Made by a program: the position numbers and the translations under genes
Notes under the pieces: generated by a model
What the model saw: the letters and a program-made list of their open reading frames with translations, nothing else
Databases searched by the model: none
Told to the model about the DNA's origin: nothing
Shown here: positions 57,529 to 64,000 of the stretch, piece after piece
Numbering within the stretch: position 1 is the first letter of the stretch
Layout of the letters: the number at the start of each line of letters is the position of its first letter
DNA from: Pseudodesulfovibrio sediminis
GTDB taxonomy: Bacteria > Desulfobacterota > Desulfovibrionia > Desulfovibrionales > Desulfovibrionaceae
Direction: 5' to 3'
Length of the DNA stretch: 64,000 nucleotides
NCBI RefSeq assembly: GCF_020886695.1
Contig: NZ_AP024485.1
Location: forward strand, 1,187,001-1,251,000

Positions 57529-60500
57529 TTATCGGGCGGAGGGAGCGGGTACATCCGTCTGTGGCAAAACGGGATCGTCTGGCTTGGAGAACCAGCCACG
57601 AGCATGCGTGAGAACATCCTCCAATATCATATACATGGCCGGCACCAGCAGCAACGTGATCGCGGTAGCGAACAGGATACCGAACCCAAGGGAGACTGCC
57701 ATGGGAATGAGGAACTTGGCTTGACGCGAGGTCTCCAGAATCATGGGAGCCAACCCGCTGAAGGTGGTCAGGGTCGTAAGCAGGATGGGCCGGAACCGGG
57801 CGGTTCCCGCTTCCAGCAACGCATCGTGGGCGCACATGCCCTTGCGACGCATGATGTTGGTATAGTCGATGAAGACCAGAGAATCGTTCACCACGACACC
57901 GGACAGGGCCACGATGCCAAGCAGACTCATGAGTCCGATAGAGTAGCCCATGAAGACATGCCCCAAAACCGCGCCCACTGCGCCAAAGGGAATGCACGCC
58001 ATGATGATCAGCGGCTGCACATAGCTCTTGAAGGGAATGGCGAGCAAGCCGTAAATACCCAGCATTGCCAGGAGTAACCCCGATATCATGCTGGCAGTGG
58101 ACTCACTCATGTCCGCCTGCATGCCCTGCATGGAGCAGGACAGGCCGGGGTACTTCTGAACGAGTTCCGGTATGGCTTCCGACAACACGCTCTGCATGAC
58201 CTGCGTGGCCTGATCACGGGGCGTCACATCCGCAGTCACGGACAAAACCCGACGACCGTCACAACGCTTGATAACCGTATAGGCGCGGCCTCGCTTGACG
58301 TTCACGACATCACGCAACAGGACTTCCTGGTCGCCCGGTGTCATGATCATGAGTTCATCAAGATTATACTCGGAAACACGCTCGTTTTCCGGGCGGCGAA
58401 CAACCACTTTGACTTCATTGCGCCCACGCTGCTGCCGCAGGACCTCGGTGCCATAATAGGCAGCCCGAACCTGGCTGGCGACATCCTGCGCTGTCAGCCC
58501 AAGGCTCAAACCAGCCGGTGTAATGGTGAAATCAAGCTGTTGCTTGCCGGGTGAAAACCCATCGTCCACATCAGACACTCGCGGATAATCGCCCAGTATC
58601 TTGGCCAGATCATGCGCCGCAGACTCCAGGGTGGTGACATCGGAATGACTCAACTCGAACTCAAGCGCATCACCGGCACCGGGACCGCCCTTGTCCGAGG
58701 CAAAGGAGACGGCTTCCAGACCGGGCACCTCGCCCACTTCCCGTCGCCATTCCTGTACGAATTCATCCGTGGAAATGGGCCGAACATCACTCGGAGTGAG
58801 ATAGACCTTGATCTTGACCACATGGCTGCCGGAGATATCCCGACCGGCGCCACCGATCTTCGTGTCCACACCTTCAACCAGCATGTCACCGCCATTGGCT
58901 TCCATGACCCGTGTGGCCGCCGCCAGAAAATGGTCTCGCACGGCCTTAGTTCTGCTGACGGCAGAGCCGTAGGGCAGCTCGACTTGCGCGTAGGCGTAAT
59001 CGGACTCCACCTTGGGCATCATGGTAAACCCGAGCCGGCCGCTCAAGACATAGGCACAGGTGAGGGCCAACAGCCCCACTCCGATGGAAATCGTGAGATA
59101 TCGCCAGGTGACACAGGCATCAAGGATCGGGCGGTACACACGCTGGATAAAGCGGAGCAACCCCTTTGCCACACGCTGCTGATAGTGCGCAACCCAGTCC
59201 ATGATACGACTCTGCCGCCCTTCTTTCATATGCCCCAGATGGGCAGGCAGCACGAACAGACTCTCCACCAATGAAATGGCGAACACGCTGATGACCACCA
59301 CGGGGATGGACCAGAACATCTTACCCATGACACCCGGAATGAATAACAGCGGCATAAAGGCCACCACATTGGTGAGCACGCTGAAAATGACGGGCATGGC
59401 AATGCTTCGTGCCCCTTCAATGGCCGCCTGGAGTGGCGGCATACCCTGTTCTCGCATGGTGAACACGTTCTCGCCCACCACAATGGCGTCATCAACCACG
59501 ATACCCAGTGCAATGAGAAAGGCGAACATGGTGATCATGTTGATGCTCACACCCAACAGGGGCAGAATCAGGAAACATCCGAGAAAGGAAATGGGAATAC
59601 CCATGGCAACCCAGAAGGCGAGCCTGGGGTCGAGGAACAGGGCCAGAAAAATGAATACCAGCGCCAACCCCATGTACCCGTTGCTCAAGAGGAGATCCAT
59701 GCGCTGACCGTAGACCTCGGACATGTCATTCAAGACCTTGACCGAAACGCTTGAAGGCAACTGTTGCTGGAACGAAGCAAGGGTTTTCTTTACGGAATCA
59801 GAGACGGAAATAGGCGTCTGATCTCCAACGCGATAGACATCCACACGAATGGCCGGTTGCCCATTGTATGTGGTGACAATATCATCGTCCTTGAATCCAT
59901 CGGTAATCGTGGCGATATCTTCGAGCAGCACCTGTGTGCCGTCACTCCCCGTCACAACAGGGATGCGGGCGAAGTCGCGCCCGTAATCACGGCGCTCCTT
60001 CATGCGCACGAGAATCTCACCGGACTCCGCCTTGATGCCGCCGCCGGGCATATCAATGGAGGCTTCTTCAAGTATGTCGGCCACACCCTGCAGGGTCAGG
60101 TTGTACGTACGCAGTTTTTCCTGTGATATTTCGATGGAAATCTGCAGATCACTGACCTCGCTGAGTTCCGCCTGCGTCACCCCGGAAGCGGCGATGATCT
60201 GCGAGCGCAACTGCTCGGCCAGTTCACGCAGAGTCACCCCCGACTCATTGCCCCAGAGCATGATCGAGAGCACCTGACGCTGATGGGAGACCTCGGAAAT
60301 GACCGGGTCCTCGGCTTCTTCGGGAAAGGAGGTGATCCCGTCCACCTCGGTCTTGATGTCCTGGGTGAGCTTTTGCAGGTCTGCCCCTTCGAGCGCCTCG
60401 ACAGTGATACTTCCACTTCCTTCGGAGGCAGAAGACGTGACCTCTTTCACCCCGTCCAATCCCTGTACGGCCTGTTCAACAGCGAGAACAATCCCCTGCT

Positions 60501-60705
60501 CCACCTCTTCCGGGCTTGCGCCGGGATAGGATATGGACACGGAGACCGTGTCTTCCGAGAACTCGGGGAAGACTTCCTGCTTGATCTGAAAAGCGAATAT
60601 CAGTCCGCCCACCAACAGCAGGACCATCAGAAGGTTGGCGGCAACCGAGTTGCCCGCCATCCACGCTATGGGGCCTTTCGGTGTTCTGTATGATGCAGTA
60701 CTCAT
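57529..60705 (-). CDS. RND efflux pump inner-membrane subunit (third system)
   Basis: A 1058-residue AcrB-superfamily permease. 'NSVAANLLMVLLLVGGLIFA' is the first helix, 'SISYPGASPEEVEQGIVLAV' the family signature, 'ALGIVVDDAIVVGENVFTMR' TM4 with the double Asp of the proton path. The TM10 Lys of AcrB is absent ('ALSGVVVNDSLVFIDYTNIM'). The sequence is nearer to a widespread, little-studied subgroup in aquatic bacteria than to AcrB. The first four bases overlap the end of the adaptor gene. With the adaptor and the outer-membrane channel it forms a complete pump. The substrate is unknown. Confidence 0.93.
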   Translation of the reverse strand: MSTASYRTPKGPIAWMAGNSVAANLLMVLLLVGGLIFAFQIKQEVFPEFSEDTVSVSISYPGASPEEVEQGIVLAVEQAVQGLDGVKEVTSSASEGSGSITVEALEGADLQKLTQDIKTEVDGITSFPEEAEDPVISEVSHQRQVLSIMLWGNESGVTLRELAEQLRSQIIAASGVTQAELSEVSDLQISIEISQEKLRTYNLTLQGVADILEEASIDMPGGGIKAESGEILVRMKERRDYGRDFARIPVVTGSDGTQVLLEDIATITDGFKDDDIVTTYNGQPAIRVDVYRVGDQTPISVSDSVKKTLASFQQQLPSSVSVKVLNDMSEVYGQRMDLLLSNGYMGLALVFIFLALFLDPRLAFWVAMGIPISFLGCFLILPLLGVSINMITMFAFLIALGIVVDDAIVVGENVFTMREQGMPPLQAAIEGARSIAMPVIFSVLTNVVAFMPLLFIPGVMGKMFWSIPVVVISVFAISLVESLFVLPAHLGHMKEGRQSRIMDWVAHYQQRVAKGLLRFIQRVYRPILDACVTWRYLTISIGVGLLALTCAYVLSGRLGFTMMPKVESDYAYAQVELPYGSAVSRTKAVRDHFLAAATRVMEANGGDMLVEGVDTKIGGAGRDISGSHVVKIKVYLTPSDVRPISTDEFVQEWRREVGEVPGLEAVSFASDKGGPGAGDALEFELSHSDVTTLESAAHDLAKILGDYPRVSDVDDGFSPGKQQLDFTITPAGLSLGLTAQDVASQVRAAYYGTEVLRQQRGRNEVKVVVRRPENERVSEYNLDELMIMTPGDQEVLLRDVVNVKRGRAYTVIKRCDGRRVLSVTADVTPRDQATQVMQSVLSEAIPELVQKYPGLSCSMQGMQADMSESTASMISGLLLAMLGIYGLLAIPFKSYVQPLIIMACIPFGAVGAVLGHVFMGYSIGLMSLLGIVALSGVVVNDSLVFIDYTNIMRRKGMCAHDALLEAGTARFRPILLTTLTTFSGLAPMILETSRQAKFLIPMAVSLGFGILFATAITLLLVPAMYMILEDVLTHARGWFSKPDDPVLPQTDVPAPSAR

Positions 60706-61961
60706 TGAGCACCTCCATTCGTGACTTCACCGACGACTCCCGCCACTCCCTGCGCGCCTTCGGATGCGGACGCAGTGGAAGCCGAACGGAGCTTCATACC
60801 CTGTACAGGCGCGGACACTGTCGACGTTACAAGGGTTTCACCATCTGCCAGGCCATCGGCCAGAACGATGACCTCGTTCTCACGCCAGACCGAATTCACG
60901 GTACGGATATCCAATGTTCCGTCGCTACCGAGAATCCATACGCTCCCGTTCTCATGATAGGCGGAACGGGGGATGGTATAGACATTGTTCAGGGTGCCAC
61001 CGTCAATCTGAACCGTGACATAGCTGTCAAGGAGCAACGGTTTGACATCGACACGCCCTTCAAGATTCAAGGGGTCCTTGACCGAGATAATCACGCGAGC
61101 CATGCGCCCTTCACTTTCAAGCGACGGCAACAGACGAACGACACGCCCTTCACGAACGGTCTTCCGCGTCCCGCTGCCACTGATGATGCGGGCAACAGAT
61201 CCTTCCGCCTTGTCATTGACCGGAATGGAAATCCAATCCAGACGATCCACCGGAACCGAAGCCTCAACCCAGAATTCATCCGTGCCGACCAGCGTGGCCA
61301 ATGTTTCCTGCTCTGACACGGCAGCCCCGACATCCGTGGACTTTGTCTCCACGGTAGAGGCAAACGGAGCGGTGATACGAGTGCGCTTCAAATTCAGTCT
61401 GGCCTGTTCAAGCGTGGCCATGGCCGCCTTCAGGTCAGCCTTGGCCTTTTCCAGATGAGGCTTGCGCAGAGCGAGTTCGGAGTCGGCCTCCGTCCCATTG
61501 GACGATCCCTTGAGCAGATTCCATTCGCGAGCAGAGACTTTCTGATACCCCTGCTCCAGCTTGAGGTCGTATTCCGCCGTGGTCACGTCGGCCTTGACCT
61601 CGCTCAGCGCCAATTCATAGTCCTCGGGATTGATGCGGAGGATTTCTTCGCCTTGAGCAAAGAATCCGCCCGGAACAAAGTTGGGACTGACGGTCTGCAC
61701 TTCACCGGAGACCCTCGATTCCAACGAGATCTCACGGGCGGCGGTCACCGTACCCATGACCGGAACCCACACCTGATGATCACCCATGGAAATGCGCTGT
61801 GTATCCACCGTGGGATGAATGACGGCCTGCGGCCTTTTCCTGGCCTTGGGGGCGGTCGCCACCGTGGCGTATGCCCCTGCTGACGCCAGTATGATGATCA
61901 CGACCGGCAGTATGATCTTGAAATTGAACAAGGCTCCTGCCCTGGTAAACAGAGTATTCAT
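60702..61961 (-). CDS. RND periplasmic adaptor (third system)
   Basis: A 419-residue membrane fusion protein with an uncleaved-looking N-terminal helix (about residues 15-35, no lipobox). 'REISLESRVSGEVQTVSPNF' and 'TRITAPFASTVETKSTDVGA' are the two lipoyl halves, around a coiled-coil hairpin at about 115-195. A barrel domain with 'EFWVEASVPVDRLDWISIPV' and a final 'VWRENEVIVLADGLADGETL' follow. The C-terminal tail is Ser/Ala/Gly-rich. It lies 1 base after the outer-membrane gene and overlaps the permease by 4, showing tight coupling. Confidence 0.92.
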   Translation of the reverse strand: MNTLFTRAGALFNFKIILPVVIIILASAGAYATVATAPKARKRPQAVIHPTVDTQRISMGDHQVWVPVMGTVTAAREISLESRVSGEVQTVSPNFVPGGFFAQGEEILRINPEDYELALSEVKADVTTAEYDLKLEQGYQKVSAREWNLLKGSSNGTEADSELALRKPHLEKAKADLKAAMATLEQARLNLKRTRITAPFASTVETKSTDVGAAVSEQETLATLVGTDEFWVEASVPVDRLDWISIPVNDKAEGSVARIISGSGTRKTVREGRVVRLLPSLESEGRMARVIISVKDPLNLEGRVDVKPLLLDSYVTVQIDGGTLNNVYTIPRSAYHENGSVWILGSDGTLDIRTVNSVWRENEVIVLADGLADGETLVTSTVSAPVQGMKLRSASTASASEGAQGVAGVVGEVTNGGAQ

Positions 61962-61962
61962 G

Positions 61963-63417
61963 TTATCCCTCGTTACTTGTGGGTGTGTCGGATGATGGTG
62001 TGTCGGCCACGGGAGGTTCCATGGAATCAGCCCACGTGCCGCCCAGAGCGCGGTGCAATGCCACGCGATACAGGAGCAGGTTGGTTTGCTCTTCGGCCAT
62101 TGAAATTTCCAGTTCCTGTACGGAGAGCAGGGCGCTCAACACGGGCAGATAATCATCCAGTCCCTGTATATAGCGGCTGATAGCTTCGGACAGGCTGGTA
62201 CGGGCCGCATCGAGTTGCAGGTTTCGGTCGTCCACATACTTCCTCTGCCACTTCTCCTGAACCAGCGCGTCTTCCACTTCCTTGAACGCGGTGTAGACCG
62301 TCTCCTTGTAGACAGACAGCCTCTCGTCAACGACACCACGCGCCTTTTCAACCTCGGCCTCGCGATACCCGCCATCAAATATGGGACCGACAATGGACGC
62401 GGCCAGGCCAAGCGCCCAGTTATTGAACACCGTAGCCAATTGGGTACCGGAATACGCACCGGTTCCGGTCAGGCTCAGGGAAGGCAGACGATCGGCCCTG
62501 GCGGCAGAGACCAGCCAGTCCGCCGAAGACAGATTCATACCAGCCGCGCGGATGTCCGGTCGGTTGGCGAGCAGATCGGCAGGCAGACCCAGACCAGGGA
62601 GTTCGCCCAGTTCGGGAAGCTCGGCGTCGCTGACCTCGATACTTCCTACAGGTTGTCCCATGAGCAGGGCCAGCTCATGCATGAGCAGTTGCTCCTCGGA
62701 CTCGATGGGGGGCAGCAGCGCGGTCACCTGCGCCAGATTCTGCCGCTGCTGGTACACGTCCAATGCCGTTGATATGGAATTGCGAAATCGCAGTTCGATC
62801 AGCTCAAGATACGTCTTGTTGGCCTTGATCTGCTCCTGCACGATGCGCTTTTTCTTGCGCTGTGTCTGAATCTCCAGCCAATGCTCCACGACCTCGCCGG
62901 CCACTGTCATGGCAACGGTATGCAGGTCCTCCCGACTGGCAAGATAATCAAGGTCCCCTGAATTGGCATTGGCCTGAATACGGCCCCACAGGTCCACTTC
63001 ATACCCGGCACTCAATCCGATGGAATGGTTTTCCGTCCGGGTTGTTTTCCTGGCGTCGCCGTCATGCTCCCGTGTGTGGGAGTAGTCGCCAGTCATATCC
63101 AGGGTCGGATATTTGTCCGCGCTCGCCTGTGTGGCGGATGCGCCCAGTTGCCGGAGGGTGGACCATGCCTGCTCAATATCGAAATTGGCGGCCAGGGCCT
63201 TCTCCACCATGGAATTGAGTTCCGCGTTGCCGAAATCCTTCCACCATTTCCCCGGATCAGGTTCGTCATCCGAATACATGGTAAAGGCGACCGGAAGCGG
63301 CGCCATCGGTTCAACCCTCGGTGTGGGTTTGAAGGGGGAGCAGCCACTCATGATGGTAATCAGGCATACCACCGTAACCGCAACCCGCCAGGGGGAATGT
63401 ATATGAATCGTTTTCAC
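61963..63417 (-). CDS. Outer-membrane efflux lipoprotein, NodT/OprM family (third system)
   Basis: A 484-residue TolC-like channel protein. The signal peptide ends in a lipobox 'TIMSGCS' with Cys26, and the N-terminus after it is 'PFKPTPRVEPMAPLP'. The two OEP repeats are visible: 'VEKALAANFDIEQAWSTLRQ' with 'YEVDLWGRIQANANSGDLDY', and 'LGLAASIVGPIFDGGYREAE' with 'FKEVEDALVQEKWQRKYVDD'. The NodT-type 'LLANRPDIRAAGMNLSSADW' is present. The start is GTG at 63417, supported by GGAG 8 bases upstream; the frame is open further but those 52 residues would precede the signal peptide. It is the first gene of the three-gene pump operon. Confidence 0.92.
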   Translation of the reverse strand: MKTIHIHSPWRVAVTVVCLITIMSGCSPFKPTPRVEPMAPLPVAFTMYSDDEPDPGKWWKDFGNAELNSMVEKALAANFDIEQAWSTLRQLGASATQASADKYPTLDMTGDYSHTREHDGDARKTTRTENHSIGLSAGYEVDLWGRIQANANSGDLDYLASREDLHTVAMTVAGEVVEHWLEIQTQRKKKRIVQEQIKANKTYLELIELRFRNSISTALDVYQQRQNLAQVTALLPPIESEEQLLMHELALLMGQPVGSIEVSDAELPELGELPGLGLPADLLANRPDIRAAGMNLSSADWLVSAARADRLPSLSLTGTGAYSGTQLATVFNNWALGLAASIVGPIFDGGYREAEVEKARGVVDERLSVYKETVYTAFKEVEDALVQEKWQRKYVDDRNLQLDAARTSLSEAISRYIQGLDDYLPVLSALLSVQELEISMAEEQTNLLLYRVALHRALGGTWADSMEPPVADTPSSDTPTSNEG

Positions 63418-63563
63418 TCTGTGCTCCACTCGTTTTTTGTATGGGTATGGTATAAAGAAAAGATGTCGTGAGAGTGTTTGGGGCATGATAAAAAATGTTA
63501 TAAAATGTAAAAATCCGGTTGCGAGTCTTTTCTTCTCAACCCTTTTGTGAGTACGAAAACACC

Positions 63564-64000
63564 ATGGAAACAACTGGTCCCATCCTGCTCATAGACGACG
63601 ATGCGATGCTCCGGGAACTCGTGGTGGAATACCTTGAGGAATACGGCTTTACCGTCCACACCCTGCCCAACGGTCTGAAGGCGGTGGAAACGATACAGTC
63701 GATATCTCCCAGCACGGTTATTCTGGATGTCATGATGCCCGGCAAGGACGGCCTGGAAGTCCTCCGCGAAATCCGCACGGTCTCGACCGTTCCCGTGATC
63801 ATGCTCACGGCCAAGGGCGAAGACACCGACCGCATTGTCGGTCTGGAACTCGGAGCGGACGACTATATGGCAAAGCCCTTTAATCCTCGCGAGTTGCTGG
63901 CGCGTATCAAGGCCGTGCTCAGACGATTTGAAACCGCCATGCACGAAGGAACCGGCAAAGCCGATTCCACAACCCTCTCCGCGGGCGGGCTGACCCTCAA
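63564..64000 (+). CDS. Response regulator (OmpR-type expected), 5' part
   Basis: About 145 residues visible; the gene runs off the window. It is a receiver domain: 'PILLIDDDAMLRELVVEYLE', phosphoacceptor Asp55 in 'TVILDVMMPGKDGLEVLREI', 'VIMLTAKGEDTDRIVGLELG' with Thr, and 'ADDYMAKPFNPRELLARIKA' with the conserved Lys. The receiver ending in 'VLRRFETAM' followed by a linker is the OmpR/PhoB pattern, so a winged-helix DNA-binding domain is expected to the right. It is divergent from the RND operon over 146 bases and is the obvious candidate regulator. No strong ribosome site precedes the ATG. Confidence 0.9.
   Translation, partial: METTGPILLIDDDAMLRELVVEYLEEYGFTVHTLPNGLKAVETIQSISPSTVILDVMMPGKDGLEVLREIRTVSTVPVIMLTAKGEDTDRIVGLELGADDYMAKPFNPRELLARIKAVLRRFETAMHEGTGKADSTTLSAGGLTL

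Noticed and set aside
63418-63573. 52-residue N-terminal extension of the outer-membrane channel gene
   Set aside because: It would put a hydrophobic, unrelated stretch before a normal lipoprotein signal peptide. The GTG at 63417 has a proper ribosome site.
1-64000. tRNA genes, CRISPR arrays, insertion sequences and prophage
   Set aside because: No T-loop-like motif in a cloverleaf context, no regularly spaced repeats, no transposase or integrase frame and no phage structural genes were seen on either strand.

Overview
The window looks like a chromosomal segment of a sulfate-reducing deltaproteobacterium of the Desulfovibrionaceae, with Pseudodesulfovibrio the closest fit. This is an inference from gene content and style, not from a marker such as rRNA. 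The pointers are a three-module FAD/Fe-S/cysteine-rich-domain D-lactate dehydrogenase-type oxidoreductase, a CbiR-CobU cobamide pair, a DUF1844 protein, a Tat-exported four-cluster ferredoxin with a small cytochrome b-like partner, many chemotaxis receptors and a fused EndoQ-UvrD protein. Coding DNA is moderately GC-rich and the larger spacers are clearly AT-rich. I see no rRNA, tRNA, CRISPR array, insertion sequence or prophage.

Layout: 1-542 is the start of a class V aminotransferase (minus strand, cut by the window edge). 1068-1598 is a lone AmiS/UreI channel behind a long, possibly structured leader. 1815-7217 is a plus-strand run (lactate dehydrogenase-type enzyme, hotdog thioesterase, RuvX, MltG), followed by a secreted, degenerate Ppx/GppA-like protein. 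8321-12898 is minus strand: signal peptidase I, a threonine-synthase-like enzyme with RidA, then a glycosyltransferase, a TtuA-type tRNA thiolase and a tiny ThiS/MoaD-like sulfur carrier. 13132-17032 holds a lone receiver protein, a site-2-type protease, TrpS, an FKBP isomerase and an aminotransferase. 17088-19034 holds a peroxiredoxin-like protein, an unknown protein and a ComFB-domain protein. 19113-23994 is a MarR-RND efflux locus.

24087-32634 carries the EndoQ-UvrD fusion, an overlooked 47-residue gene on the opposite strand, CbiR-CobU (cobamide remodelling), an NrnA-like DHH phosphoesterase and PolA. 32841-38151 has a solute-binding protein and a second RND pump. 38362-40856 has DUF1844-ArgC, a nitroreductase and CsaA. 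41034-42549 is an orphan Fe-S/cytochrome b operon behind a promoter overlapped by a CsoR/CstR-like operator. 42961-47961 has citrate synthase, NAD kinase, a DEAD-box helicase and an unknown DxD protein. 48080-55074 has two chemoreceptors, an EF-hand protein with a sigma-54-type promoter, and OpgG. 55171-56694 is a methyltransferase-MarR pair with two copies of a perfect operator. 56856-57329 is methylglyoxal synthase. 57529-63417 is a complete tripartite RND pump, divergent from a response regulator (63564 to the window end).

The points most worth following up are: the CsoR/CstR-like operator on the orphan electron-transfer operon; the twin MarR operators with an apparently leaderless marR; the EndoQ-UvrD fusion; the TtuA partner carrier that ends in Ala-Gly; the 47-residue gene next to cbiR; and the sigma-54 promoter on the EF-hand gene. 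All functions are read from sequence motifs; no database search or folding program was run.
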